NCBI GenBank assembly: GCA_008360955.1
Contig: LUCM01000704.1
Coordinates: 387,626-451,625, forward strand
DNA: 64,000 bases
Origin: Fasciolopsis buskii
Lineage: Eukaryota; Platyhelminthes; Trematoda; Plagiorchiida; Fasciolidae
Reading direction: 5' to 3'
Below the pieces are notes generated by a model. It was not told where the DNA came from. It saw only the letters and a program-made list of their open reading frames with translations, and did not search any database. Below, piece after piece: positions 14,756 through 29,299 of the stretch; the stretch's first letter is position 1; each line of letters opens with the position of its first letter. The position numbers were made by a program, and so were the translations under genes.

Positions 14756-15908
14756 GTACAGCTATGTAAAAAAGCGAAATAACAAACCGAATACCACTAC
14801 GATTAGTATTGTTATGCCTAATTGAACCACACGGGTCAGCCAACACTACTTGTTTGCTGTTGGTTCGACGACATTCAAGAGGCTCCACTGAATCAACTTG
14901 AGGACACGTCCATATTCACGAGGAATCCGAGCACCAAGCGACCGCCGATAATAGCGATTACTTGATTTCTTTTGGTTGTTACCGTAAATGGGACAATACG
15001 GTATCTGCAGACCGCTACTGATTCCCTCACAGTTACCATTTAAGAAGAAATTGCTGCGCGGGAACTCTGATGAAGATTGATCTTTATCATGCTTTCCCCT
15101 CAACTTGCAATGTATCTCCAAAAACTCGTGACAAAATTGGTTTGTCGGTGAAGGTACCGAAAATATTACATAGACATTCTAACGATTCGAGTATAGTGTG
15201 CTGCTTGATGCGTACTCTAATTTTGTCCATGTCAACGATAACCATCTTTCCGCTGGTTATTTCAAAGGCTGAATTAACCTAATTATTTCCTTCACGATTT
15301 TGCATGCCTTTTGTTCTCACCTAGCAGGGTGACTGCGTTAGTGCTGAAAAAAATCTGCAGCTGAACAGAGTTTGTCTGTTTTGCAGTCTCGGAGGTAATG
15401 GGATTTTGCTTACCAACCTTTCCCGTTACAAACTACCAACAAGTATTTGGTGTTATCCTGAAGTTAGAATACACCTTACTAACAACTGGCATCATAAATT
15501 CTTGACTCCCATTCAGGTGTTGTCCGCTAGCAGAAGAATGCGGACTGAAGTACCCGGGTTCAGGTTCGTCTGAAATCCTTGAAGTGTTTGGTTCCTGGTC
15601 TGAGATAAAGAGAGCCAAAACGAGCTGGAAAAGCGATGAACGGCCCCCGACAATTTGCGCTGCCATCATGCAAATCCTATGCTTTAATTAGCTTCTTAGA
15701 GTGGAATTCCATAAAAAGAGCCCCTTTTTAGAGTCGGGTAACCCGGTGATAAAATACTCACTAGGGAACCGTAAATTGCGATGGACAATCAGGGATTTGA
15801 AACGGGAAACTGGAATGGATACCGCCTGTGAGAACCCTTTTCTATTTCTCTATCCCTGTATATCTAATACTGTTTACCATTTCCTCGTTATTTCTGTAGC
15901 ACTAAACT

Positions 15909-15937
15909 GCATATATATATATATATATATATATAAT
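15909..15937. repeat. (TA)n microsatellite
   Basis: Uninterrupted TA dinucleotides over about 26 bases. Confidence 0.85.
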
Positions 15938-16501
15938 ACCTCGCATATTTTGTGGTCCAAAAATCAATTTCCTGATGCACAAAGAAACCGTCCGGGACAT
16001 GTTAAGGGCCAGGTTCTATTCGCCCCCGGTGCGTTAAATTTTGGGCTCCAAAGGAGCAAGTGGATTTTCCGATCTTGGGTTGCATTCGGCTCCACGTGCC
16101 ATTATAGAAGACACCATAAAAGTTTACTGAAATACTACAACGATCCTTTTACAGACACAACAGTGATGCTGAATGAATGACCGCAACATTTAACCTTTCC
16201 AGCTTTTCAATTAACGGAAAACGGTGTTATTCTTTCTATGACTGTCGTCTCATAAGAAGCAGTAAGAAACGATCAGCAATACATCGAATATTGTTGTGCA
16301 CAATTAAAGGTTTATTGCGGTGAATGCTTTCGAGCTGAATTACCGACAGTCAGCACCCACTGTTGACACACTGCCTTCATTCTGATCACAGAAGCTATGT
16401 GTACACAATGCCAAAACTTGGTAATGTTGCGCAGATCCAATGTAGAAATTAAACTTGTCACTGTTACTTAAATGTGACCAACTCTACCTCATTGTTTTAC
16501 A

Positions 16502-16610
16502 GGCCGTTTGGGGTGGTCTCCAGGCGGCTTTGGATGATGGGTGGCAACCGTGGTTGGGTTTGAATCCCCCTAGGAAGAAAGTATTCCCCTTACTTAAGTA
16601 AATCCAAAGT
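16502..16610 (+). mobile_element. tRNA-like SINE relic
   Basis: A GGTGGTCTCCAGGCGG A box-like segment and a GGTTGGGTTTGAATCCCC B box-like segment (16552-16569) lie at tRNA spacing. This is followed by TTACTTAAGTAAATCCAAAG, similar in style to the tails of the family A copies. Confidence 0.5.
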
Positions 16611-17184
16611 TATTAAAATCTACCGAGCTGAATTTCATAACCAATCATGTCTTTGAATTCTAATAGGTGAATGCCGATCATCTGATTTTGGAATACTACT
16701 ATGACCGTCAAATCCACCAGAAAACTGGAACTAAGCTGCCAATGAGTAGTGGTCAAATTCGCCATCTGATGAATTTATTTTGCAGTGAAATAAACGATTG
16801 CTTAGCTAAGTTCATAAAATTATTTTATCGAAATCCTTTATGTCCCTCTACAAGCAACTGGAGTTGCATGCGAAAATCGCACTGATTTTTTCCGGATATA
16901 TAATCATCTGCGCAGACTCTAGTTTAAAAAAATGTGGATAGAAAACCCTAACAGTTTGTAGTCGGAACAAAAACGTAAAAAGCAGACCAAGTAGACTGAT
17001 TTTTTCGTTGGTTTTGTGCCTATATGGCTAGCTAATGAACTGCAGCTGATTGAACGTGATCCTCAAAGTGCTTCTAATACAAACTTCAGTGTCCGTGTTG
17101 TTTCTTCTCACTTTGTGCGGAACATCGAGGTTTTCTAATTGCTTACCGCACGAGTCAGTTGCTTAATAGATTCATGCATTACGC

Positions 17185-17262
17185 GTTCAAACTTCGACGC
17201 CACGGGTCGGAAACGAATCCACGACCTTCGGCTTACCAGGTGCTACAGTGATAGAGCATCCT
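17185..17262 (-). mobile_element. tRNA-like SINE relic
   Basis: The reverse strand carries GATGCTCTATCACTGTAGCA and then CGTGGATTCGTTTCCG (17207-17222), which fit decayed A and B boxes at about 40 bases spacing. No body or tail could be recognised. Confidence 0.4.
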
Positions 17263-19796
17263 AGCGCTAAGCGGAAGTGCGCTGGTTCCGTTCGAAATTC
17301 CGTCATTGGTAATTGGGTGCATAGCGCAGTGGTCAATTTTATAGATGAGAGCACCTGTTTCAAGAAGCTTTCTGGCATATCGCTACTCAGCGAGTCCCGA
17401 AATTCTGAATATTCCAGAACAGTTGACGTCTACAGTGTGCCCTCCATACAAAACGACTATTTATCGTCGAGTATGCGCCTCATTCGATTTATCAAACATG
17501 TTCGGTATGCTTCAAGAGACGGGCAGCAGATTGCTATACATTAAAAAAGAAGATAAAGCACGCATAGCCTTCACTGAACAGTACTTTAATTCATTCAAAC
17601 TAATATGTAACCTGTGAAGTGAAAAGTAGAATGAATAAGGAATCTAATTTTTCCAAGTCCTAACGCCGTCTCTATCCTGTTTTTGTGTAACTATATTCCT
17701 AGCTCTAAGACGTTCTTGAGCGTCATGGGTTAGAGGCAAATGCACGAAGTAACCACTCGGTTGAAAAATACGATGACGACTACGTCCAGAGATTGAAAAA
17801 TAACTTCACATGGAAAGATTATTAGAAAAACGTCATCCTAATTTGACCAGATAGATACAGACTTTGCCACCATTTGCCCGTAAGAGTGGGTACGTAAAGA
17901 ACTCAAACACATGAAACGGAGTAACGCTTATTCTATTCCCTTTATACCGAAAATAAAACTGAGACCACATTTAGCCAAAGACTTCCGTCAGCGGATTGAA
18001 ATATGCACTTAGAATTATGGTTCAGATAGATGTCTTCTTTGTTCTGTCTCATTTGCTGCGTCACCCTCGAAAGCAAAGTGGTCAGAAGGTAGTTTATCTG
18101 ACTATATATTGCACCGTCTTCTTATATTAACTGAGTCATGACTATCAAAATGCATCGAACCGTTCTATTCGCTGGCCCAATTCGTTAAAAATGCTGCTTT
18201 CGGCTGTTAACATGTGAAAAACATTGCAGTTCCCAGACATTTTAATCTATCAAAGCTAAATTAGAGAGGTCAGATTTCTAACCTAAATTTGACCATTTTT
18301 ATCGACCATTTGACTCCAGAACTCTAAGCTCTTTGTACTCCTGGGCTGTGTTCCAGGGAGTTAAGCTAATTCTTTCGCGAAGAAATGAACAAATGTGCTT
18401 CATCATAAGTTTGCGGAAAATTCCATATTCCGAATTGAACGGAGACTCAGATGCATGGAAAGTACACCGAAATACAAATGATCTAGTTAGCCTTACATTT
18501 ATTGGGCAGGACGCAGAGAGGTTACGCGGCTATTTGACACAAAATGTTTTCTACATGATTTGTTCACCACTAATACAGTAACTGACAGAAATGACAAATC
18601 TTCTTATAGTCTTCTTACTGCGCATTACCGGGAACTTTCAGTTCCGATTTAAGCGTCAGTTACATGAACTATTCATTGCTTGTGACTGTTACAAACCATT
18701 TATTTGTTTATATGCCACAAGAGCATAAAACATTGGAGTCAAATCAATTTCATTCATTGTGTTCTCCTGACTTTCTTTGGTAGGATCATGAAAACTGGAT
18801 GTACTTGGTGAGCATCTTGTTGATAAAAACAAAAAATGTGCGATTTCAGCCCAATTTTTTTGCTTGTCTTCTCACGGTATCTAAGCACACTGGGAGCGAA
18901 TATCGCTTGAGACAAAATTGTCGTATTGTATGGGTCCAAACTTCCATGAAAAATCGTCCATTCGTTTCCAAAAACACCATAGACTGTCTACCAGTTAATT
19001 ATCGCACTTGTAAATTACGAGATTCGTAGACCAAACAACTGGCGGGCAACAAATAAGAGTTCGACTAGAATGTCAATCACAGTTGGATTTGCGTGATTAC
19101 GAATTTGAAGAAAAAAATTTATTTCATACATTCACGTTACGAACTATTTACCATTTTTCATTTACTTTTAAGGATGCCTTCATTTGGCAATTAACTTAGT
19201 TCCGTCTGTTCGCTTTCACATAGGATCAAACTGTCTGTTTAAAATCCGCATCACACAGAGGTCAACGGCAACCAAATCATGAGACCATGGATGCAGAAGA
19301 AACTTGTACATCCATACAGTTTTTGTAGACTCATTGGAATCCGGTCACCCGGGAAAAATTAGTCTTTTGGGTACATTTGTTGAATGGCAGAGGTGAACGT
19401 TACATTCACTAATTATCCAATTTGGGTTGAACACAAATCAGCTTATGTGGGGCAAGCAGTATTTCCCGTAGAGCCGTGGCAGAAAAGTCAACTTGCTTTG
19501 TTCGGAACCGATTAGAGAATGAGGACATACCAAAAAGACAGTAATCAGGTTGTAATAATGTCCTCGGAGAACAGATAGTCTTTGGATTTCACATCCAAAA
19601 CTTGGAGTCCAGTTATTACAATGCACGTATTTCCGTCGTTATTGTGACGCTGAAGTAACACATCAAAGACTTAAACACAAGTTAGAAATTTCCTAATTTT
19701 TCAATCAAATACCGCTGCAAATCAAATCAATAAACGATCTTATGCACCGGAAAATAATAATTTATCAATCTTTTGGTTATTTAAAACTATGTACAT

Positions 19797-19882
19797 ACTT
19801 ATTATACACTTATATATGTTATATACTTGTATACTTATTATATATACATAGAGAGGGACAGATAGATATATGTATATACTGA
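19797..19882. repeat. AT-rich TATATA/TATAC low-complexity tract
   Basis: Imperfect TATATAC/TATATG repeats mixed with a short GATAGATA run. Confidence 0.6.
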
Positions 19883-21194
19883 TGGTAAAATTCAGTTCGC
19901 CCCTGGTGGTGGGATGAGACCGAATTTTAAAAAAGTTAGCGAAGCTGTCGATGACCGTGGACAGCTAGACTAAAGTTTATTTGCCCACAGGGAAACCGGG
20001 AACGAACAAGGCAGTACGCTATGGTGTTCTCATTGAGCGGACATAAAAGATAAAACTCTAAATTTTGATCTAGTAGAGGAGTTAAAATCAGTTTGAGAGA
20101 ATATATCTGGCAGACGAAGACAGGTAGGTGTCAGACAAGCATCGGTTGGTGTGTCTGTGGCAGAAACCAAAACGTTCGCAATGATAAATCCAGTAAGAGG
20201 CAGTATTATAATACTGCCGTAACGAGAAAATCATTTCGAGGATTTGATGACAACTCTGAAATATTTTCGCTCTGAGCAAAAAAGATAAACAAATGAACTT
20301 TAAAGTCAATGAGAAAGATGCAGTCAGTAGGTGGGCACCGACAAGGTCGCTTCGATTGACGATACAATTTTCGAGACCTAGGCGCTGAGCTCAGCTATCA
20401 GAATCCCCTTGAGAATGATGTTTTGTCCTGGAAGAAGTGAACTGCATTCGGCTGGATAAAAGTGACCCAGGATGATCCATGTTTCAAAATCAAAAATGCT
20501 ACCGTGAAGCACGCTTAAAGCGATACCTTTATAAGGTGGGCCGAATGTATTAAGAGCCAAGAAATACAGGCCAAGCACTGCGGCGATTATAGTCCAGAGA
20601 ATAAATCGCAGATCATGCAACATAGTTAACGATATCGTAAGATAAAAAGGCGGAGCATTCTAGTGTTACTCAAAACTTACGTTTTTTATATTAAACATAA
20701 CGGACAAAGCGTTCCAGAGCTAATAATTGCTTTTTTCACATGTTCATCTAATACAGATAACTACTTTGGTATCCAAAGACGGAATCTTCGCCAAATTATT
20801 AATGTTCTGTTCATCAGATTCTGTGGCAAGTGGCAAGAAAATTTTGCTAAATAGTTCAAGAAAAGACAAAAATTAATATTGAATTGCTGGAGAAATTTGG
20901 GTTTATTGCACTAAAACTGTATTACCTTCAAAGATTCTTTAATTTCTCATATGGACTGACAGCGTTTCCTCAATGCAAGAAACAAACGACCGGAAGAAAT
21001 CAAACTATAAAAGCTCAGATAACCAGCATTATAACAGCATTTCTGACTATTGTGGACAAGTGCTGGTGACAGTGGTAAAACATGCACCTTCCAGTCGGAA
21101 AGTTGGGCGCGATGAAGGATATGCGCTACTAATGAGCAATAATAAGATTGAAACTTGGGTCTTGCGATGTTCAGAAAATGTGGCTGACTGGGTA

Positions 21195-22366
21195 ACCTCA
21201 TCATCACCGTTCAGCGATAAACAGCAAAGCAAGCCTCACTGACTGCTGCCATTCCCCAGAGTTACGCGTTTATATAAAAAGAGTGAATATCCAAAGGGAA
21301 CAGGGAGTGGACCTACACAGGCGGCAAAAGATAACACGCTGCTGCAAATACAACACGCAGAACACAGTCAAACTGTACAAACGCACTCTTTCAATCATTC
21401 TGATTCGATAGAAAATGACAACACGATCGCCACCGTTCACGGTGTACTCCCGTATGCTTCAGTGCCTCCAGCCAGCAAGTCGACGAGTCTCTCGGACCCC
21501 AACCACGAAGGCATGAGACACCTACTTTACCTAACTTCGCCGTACATTTTCTCATTCCAAATTGCCACGGCATCTGCTGACCTTCACATGACTTCTTCCA
21601 TCCCCTGGGAGGAACACAAAATAAGACACGGTATGATAGGCGAGTGTTCGTCATACGCAACCCAACAAGTGACCCAACCAGCGTAGTCTACTAAGTTTCA
21701 TATGCTGAAACAAGGTGTTCTGAGATCCGGCACCTAGTACTAGATTCCTGACCTTTGCATTACTCACCCGGTCACTCCATCCAATCCTGGCCATATTGCG
21801 TAGACATCGGTGGTCGAAAACCTCTAGCCGACAAATATCTCCCACACGCATAATCCACGTCTCGCAACCGTACAACGGATTTGAACGCACTGCAGTACAG
21901 TACACACGAAATTTCTACTTCAGTGGAATATGAGGCCGACGTCACAAGTGCTTCAGTCCAACGCAAGCTGCCCGAGCCTTGGATATCCGCGTGTTTACCT
22001 CCACTCCCGAGCTACCATCATCGGACACGCAGCTACCAAGATAGGTGAATCGGTCCACCATTGTTATTTCCTCTCCATCTAGTGTCAAATTCGGCACTGC
22101 TGTCGTCCAGTCCTGTAACAGCACTTTGCACTTTGAAGGTGCAAAGCACATGCCAAACCGAGCAACCGATCTCGACAGTCTATCTAATGCCCGTTCTGCA
22201 TGGTCAGCGGATTCGAACAGGCACACGACGTCGTCTGCGTAATCTAGGTCGCATAGCTTTCCTCCACTTCCCAGTTCCATTCCTACATCCCGGAGACCTC
22301 CTAAATCATCTTCCATCACCTCATCCATGACGAAGTTGAACAGAAATGGAGAGATGGGACTGGGTA
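21195..22366 (-). pseudogene. RTE-like LINE relic, 5'-truncated reverse transcriptase
   Basis: Minus-strand fragment starting inside the reverse transcriptase (ISPFLFNFVMDEVM near 22350). It keeps the catalytic LDYADDVV box (YADD at 22230-22241) and RFTYLGSCVSDDG. After a disruption near 21930 comes the conserved C-terminal part NPLYGCETWIMR, LEVFDHRCLR and RLRWLGHLL (21651-21905), then WGPRDSSTCWLEAL and HRERWRSCCHFL (21391-21560). It ends with a short 3' region and a GATGATG-type tail at about 21195-21212. It is broken by frame changes and stops. The 5' truncation near 22366 is typical of target-primed reverse transcription. Confidence 0.85.
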
Positions 22367-25300
22367 AGCTGACTTGTTTGCGTGAAGTATGGGGTCCAAT
22401 AGACAGTCAACCATACGAAGTAAGCACCATTCACAAGTAATTGTGAACTCTGTGTAAAAATATATCATTGTTTCAAACTAGGTTTAGCTAAAATGCGACT
22501 TAGTCATACCAGAAGCATCGTCCTGGAAGGAGTGTAGGAAACCCAACCAATTTGCGGCGATTCACAGACAAAACCTCAGCAGTAGTGTATTCCTGGTCAT
22601 AAGCCACGGAAGATAACTGACAGGGTAGGTAAAATTATTCGCGGTTTCGAGGATGCAAATTCGCAAGGGAGTCGGCCTAGAAACTGGTAAATCTGAATAG
22701 AAGGTTCTCAAACGCATGTTTGTGCGCGCTTTCAAATTATCTAACAAAATCGATCTAATTATTTCTCTGAGATTTGTGCGAAGAGTACCACTTCTAAACA
22801 GTTGAAAATACTTCACAATTCAGATGACAGAACACTTTTTATGCTGCAGTTTCTGCTTTCAAAAGGATAGATGTATAGTGATCCATCATATTCAACTAAC
22901 CTTGGGGTCTGAAACATACCGATAACCGGGAGCATTTGATTACATTATTGATGTTTTGGCTTTAGAATAAAGACCTGCCGTGTCGATTGTTTCCATGATA
23001 TGATTGATGCTGAATGCAGTTAAAGTAAAACCCTGAGATTCGATTAAATTTTCTTTAACCAAAACCCTACAGTCATTCATCCACATCCTTTAGCTACTCA
23101 CACCCAACATCAGAAGCAATTTTGTTAGTTACACGGAAGCGGTTGCTACTGGTGAGAATTTCAGTGAAAAATGCCTCAAAGTGAGCTATCCGGAATGTGT
23201 GACTGCCGCTACAGAGTACTGTGAAGAGTGAATAACTCTGCGCTTCGCTATTTGGAAGATAAAACCCTTATTTTGAGAACATCATATCACAATATACGAA
23301 CCTTGAGCCACAGAGTACAGGCCTAGAACTACACTTTAAAGACCACGTGCCGGAGTTTAAAAGCTCTGCAATGCAGTTTACATAAACTTTGATAATAAAC
23401 GGTTGGTAGGTTGCTCATAAACAGAGGTGTAAGGTTCCTTTAAAAAACCGTGAGGTTTCTAATTTGTGATGTTTAATTCTAAAAACTGAACAGTGGCAAA
23501 ACCACGGCCAAAACTATCTTAATTACCAAAACTCAGTCGACAATTTTTGTGAATGATTTCAAAACAATCAGACCGTAATATAACATTAAAAAGTTAAACC
23601 GCAAAAACTTAGTACTGGATTCACCAAAGGCATTCTAAATGTTTAGCTTGTAAGTATCTTATTGTATCCATACGTAATTGGCTTTGACCATGGAGTCTTC
23701 GACTACCTTAGACTGGAAACTTAAATTCTACTTTCTTGAATTTTATCTTAGAAGATTGGAATTCGCCCCCTTCTGTTGTGTCGTTATTTTTACTCCAAAT
23801 GTATTTTTCACGCATAGCCCCTGCAGACAACTCTGGATGGAGATTACGGGTATGTAGGGATTTAAATGTCTAGCTTTCTGGTTGCTCCACATCCGACTGT
23901 ATGTGATCCAATTTGATATTCATTCATTGTTTCGAAGAGTATCAGACTTCCAAATTCTCCTTCGGGTACCTAATCATTCCCTGGCCGAGAACTCCAGCAT
24001 CATTCACACTGAACTTGTCTTTCCCGTGATCATCCTGCAGGAACGTGAGAGAATGGATCATATCACCATGCAGCTGGTTTCTGCTAGCGCATTCAGGTGG
24101 CTAATTATTCCCTAGTTTTACCGTTGCAACGTATGTTCCAGTCGTTGCACTTAATTTGTATGAGACGTTTTTATTTTCTTTCTGCTGCTTTGGATGCTGT
24201 TCTTTGGATTTGATATGGGTCTTCTCATTGTTCGAGACTGTCTTTGAGTACCTGGGACCCCTTGAGTTTGGAATTCAGGTACGGTCATGATATATGTTAG
24301 ACTGATCGTTGTATTTGACTGTGCTTTTCGGTTAGCCTTTCTGTTTCTTGTGTGGACTTGAGCGGAAACACAAGAAATACAATGGAGATTTGGGAATTCT
24401 GGTACTCTTTAAACCACTAAATCAATATATATATATATATCAAATCAGTTCATGTGCTCAGTCCCATGAGGGACAAATAGATCAGTTAGAGAAGATAGTC
24501 GGAAAACAAATCCTACTCACTCGTAATCTTAAACCAGAATCAATTGCATTTGACTATTTATGAAACTGTGCCATCAAAAAGTTCACATAAAAATCGAAAG
24601 AGTCGCACAGAACAAAAATGATCAAAGTTTTTTTGGGGGGGTGGCTGAATTTCAATCTTTTAAAGTGAAGAGTTGAGTTACCATAGTTTAAGTGGAGAAA
24701 CTACCACATAGTTTCCAGTTCAAGGCCGTCGAAGAGGCTCAGGATTTGGACTGTTGATAAACATAAACAAGAAGAATATTGCCAATTGCGGGCAAATAAA
24801 TAACTGGGCAACGTGGAAGGGTAGTGAAACATTTGCCATCTCAATTCAGGCTCAGTGGACAGAACTGTAAAACAAGCGACAAAATGAGCATCGACCAGTA
24901 CTAATCTTTCAATCCAGTTTGACAGATTTGTCTAGCCGCTGGAAATCATTTCAAGGTTTTTTACAATGATATGACCCTCACTAAACCCACTTCTGACGTG
25001 ATATGGATCAGTTTTTCAATGGCCTGCAACCATGGGGTGGATCCTTGTATGTAGTAAGAAATTTTCCTTAATCGTTCCTAATTTCTACCTTACTTTGTTT
25101 GTCGCAGAGGCACAGCCAATGCCTCTTTTGATCAGTAATCCCCATGCAACTAGATCGCATACTCTGGGAAATAAAGACCCAGAAAAATAATTTCATATGC
25201 ATAAACAACTGTATGATTCCACTATAACTTGGTAACGAATGCAGATCCGACCAAGCAATAGACAAAGAAACGTACTTGGAAGCGACAGACCGGTTAGATA

Positions 25301-26303
25301 AAGCGAAAAGTGTAAAAATGAATCCGATCTACCTAGAGATCCATGTGCGTCAAACGAATTCTTTGAGCAACTACCAAGACGAAATACGCTGCTGGACAGT
25401 TTTCACTCCATTCTGCGAGATTTTTATTTGACATTTCAGACGTAATCTGGTGAGTGTTTCTGCCGCTATTATCGTCCTTGTCTAGAGAAACAACCTCACC
25501 GGAATTGTCCACCACATTCGTCAGTGCTCCCCTGGGGAAACGGCATTAGTCAACAACTGGACCAATGAAAGTGGAACAAACAACAGTAATGCCCTTCAGG
25601 TTTAGAGTGATAAAATGGACAAATGAGACATTTCTTTTTGGGGAGAAGTGTAAGTTCGCTGAACGCCAGTAATTATGAGGATAACCTCCGTGAACAGGAG
25701 CAATTAAATGACTCCGTGATAGTTCTGGACAAGTGAACCACATACCGGAAGCAGCGGACCAAAACAGTGCGACTGTCCCCATTACCCATGCCCAGTTATC
25801 TTCTGAAGAAGGGAATAGCAACGGGGAGATACGTCATCCATAGACCGGAAGTACTTGGACAAACTATTAACTGGGCCGACATTTTTACCTCGCTTTGAAT
25901 TATTTCGTCATGATCAGCGGGACAAAGTAATACCCCGAGGCAAATGCTACAACAGACGTGCAACTTCTTCCCATTCCATTCGTCCAAATAAATGTCTTAA
26001 TCAGAAGCATCAATGTACCTGATACGGAAATGATTTTTCTCGAAATCAAGCTTTGATGACGTCTAATTATATTCTTGGGTACCTTAACCTGGTTGTTTAT
26101 TGATTGTCTAGGTCGATAAAAAGAGTTAAAGCGCTTTTCGGCCACAGGGAAAAATGGCAGACACTCAGAGTCGACGAAGTCCAGCTCGTCACAGTTGGCT
26201 AATTGGTTGCTCAAAATAGCGTTCCAGTATGACCGTCGTGTTGAATTGGGTGAATGTGTTGTGCCGCATAGTAGGCAATGTCGTATGTGAGGGCAGGCAC
26301 ATC

Positions 26304-26345
26304 ACGCCATACTATATACATATATATACACACATATATATATGA
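26304..26345. repeat. TATA/CACA low-complexity tract
   Basis: ATACATATATATACACACAT-type sequence. On the minus strand it would read as the pyrimidine-poor end of an intron, if the frame at 26211-26300 were an exon. Confidence 0.6.
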
Positions 26346-29299
26346 TGTGAATTGCGCAATCCACAGTACCCTGACCATGCAAGTATCGATGCTGGTGGGC
26401 ACACCTACTGGGATTGAGATCACTTTGGTTTTCCTGATTCCGTGGATTTCACGTCGGTCACGCAATCCATCCACTGTTGCTATACTAGTGGATACTTAGA
26501 CTTCACTGGCTTACGTTGACGGTCTGACTGAAGTTAAGCGGAAGAGTGAAAAACTATGATAAGCATACCTGTCGATTTGTATGGCGAAGCGGAATCACCT
26601 ATCTGGTTTTGAACAGGCTTGCCATAAATGTGGCGTTACAAAACTCACGGTCCCGATCATCTCAGTTGCCCGTGTATGTGTTTGGAAAGTACAGAACACG
26701 GCGTTTGGATAATCTGTGTTCCTTGTAGATATAAAATATCGTACACGTCATTGCAAGACGCTGGCGACAAATCATTTTCGTGGTACCAAAGGCGTGCAAA
26801 CCATAAATAAAACAAGGAAAATAGGGTGTTTCCATTGGTCTTCCAGGGTTGAGCATCATATTTCATTTACAAATCTATTCATCATGTGATAGCAAGGCTC
26901 AGTTAGCCACTTAAGAACTATGAAAATATTGTAAAACTGCTTCATTCTTCTTAGCAAGGGTCAACAATGTATATTCATCCGGTTCAAGTTTTATGGTGAT
27001 TCCATGGTTTCTCAATGGTCAGTGAAGTGCTGATATCACATAATGAACAATTTCATGAAAACACAATCTCCTACTGCTCACACCTACTTCATTTATCTAA
27101 ATTAAAGATTAGTGATAAAATTGATGGTAGTTGGAACGACACATCGAAGGCCGAACAGGTTTCGCTATCTTACAGTTTCATACTTCAAACAGTTTCCGTC
27201 AGCTACCTAATCGATTTCAGAGCCGAAATGTATCACCTGACCTTTAAACAATACTTATTGGAAACTTATACAACGTGCACCGGTGTATTTTGTTTCATTT
27301 CTGTTGATTTTTGCAGAATCGTAGAAAACTTCTGGGCTACACTTTTCTACGATGTTGGTCTCAGGAATTAAAGCTTCTGCTCTCCAGTCTCCATGGTATT
27401 CCTTCTATCCCTCTCTCCAGGAACTTCTTTTGCTGTGAGAAGTATTAAAATATTGAAATTCAGGGATGACTTTTTAAAGTACCATGACTTTTGAAAACAA
27501 CGAAAAATTGACGAAGCCATTAGAATGGTCATCACGGAAAGATATAATGATATGTTGACAGTAGTACAGTGTTTCCATTCTTGGGAGTGGCACGGTGTAC
27601 TTTCGACTTTCTGGTCATCTAGTTACAAATGCTGTGTCACTAAACAAGTAGCATTTTACCTCACGCATTTCAACAGCCTCAGATAGGATGACGTATTATC
27701 ACCTTGTGATAGGGACATCAATTGTTGGGAAACATACGATGGGTATCAAAAATTTGATTGTTTATAGATCACAAAAGAAGGAACAACCTGTTTGAGACCA
27801 CACTACTTACCCCTTGGAATGGTCGATCACGTCTGAACGAGCACCCGAAATACACGAATCCAACAACTATAGTCTCCGAACCGTTGACAATGCCACGATA
27901 CTGACAGATTTGCTATAGGCAGCGAGCAATGCGAAACCCAATCAAACACACTAACAACCCGACATAGCCATGCTAGATCGTAAGTTGTGCAGTGCTCACT
28001 GGGTAAGGTGGCCTGGGTGCGTGAGCAAGGCTCACTCGGGGTGGGGGGAGTACGGAAGGCAAACTGGTCAGACCGAGGGACTTCCGTCTCTTTCTCGCCC
28101 GCTGCTTCTCTTACTATTGCAGGCTCTTTTGCCATTCCACCATCGATCGACTCATAACACGACTATCCACGTGCAAACCATGCATTGCCGGTCCCAAACA
28201 GACTGGCGATTCGGTTAAGAACGCCCAGTGAGCGTGGGACGGACACAGGTACGGATGAACAAGCATACAATATTTTGCCCTATGTGAATGGTAGAAAGCT
28301 TGAGCTGGTTGCAATTTTTCTCGCTCTATCCTACGCTCCCTCTCCCGACAAAACTTGTATACTAACAAGAAGAGTTCGCTTGCAGCCTGTCCGTGTCACT
28401 GACATCACGCTATCCTCTACCAGGTCTGTCCGGTCAACGATCGCGTTTCGCGAAACGAGCTGGAGTGGTAGGTCCTGACATCTTCCGTCATTCGGGATAA
28501 AGCGCGACTGTCACAGGCGAGATGAACGGGTTGGTTAGTCCAGTAGCATTATCTGAGGTTATTTCTTGACCGCATCGTACTGGCATTTACGAAATCGATG
28601 AGTACGTGGTGGCGTAACAGTCGGTCGATCGAAGTTGGCTAGCGTGGATAGCAAACAGGAAGTTAGGTAGGTACGCATTCGGTGCACTAATACGGCTGAC
28701 TTATCCAGTCATTGTCACTGTTTCCATTCATGAATACCCTTGATTTCTCTCACCGTTATTCGGCCTGAAGTTTAGTCGTCAATTTAGTTTGCTTAGAGCA
28801 ATATTGGGGCTGAAACGAGCTACTCAAGAAATTTCTTTGACCCATCGAATTTCGTGCAGATTTATTTTGAGCTAACGCTTAGACAGGATAGTTGAGAAAA
28901 TACGCGAGATCGGGATGGACAGAGTCACAATCTGACCTCCTAGACGTGATACAGCGTTTAGGAACCGAAAATGGTCACATGTTCCTTGTCATATCAGTAT
29001 TGTTAAGTGCTTCGTCAGGCATCACTAATCCATTTAGAAGAGAGGGAACGGTAGTTAAATGAGCTACACCGACTGGTAAATTACCGAGTACTCCCTAGAA
29101 GAGCAGCTAGAGGAAGTCGGTTAGATATGAGTTCAGTGTAAACTAGGGTATCAGTGGACTTTACTTGTCCTTCTCCTATCGTTCTAATGAATTTTCGGGT
29201 GTATCTCCACCAGATCTTTTGCTGCTTATTATTTTGTTTCTTCTATTAGTGATACATTTTCCGTGGAAGCGATTGTCACAACCGTTTAAAGTTTACCGA

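Larger units (their letters stand above)
14756..21194. other. No supported gene apart from repeats listed
   Basis: Contains (TA)n tracts, two tRNA-like repeats and unassigned short frames. The minus-strand frame 20378-20623 starts with a hydrophobic stretch (FILWTIIAAVLGLYFLAL) that could be a membrane segment or signal anchor, but no convincing splice pair was found. Confidence 0.55.
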
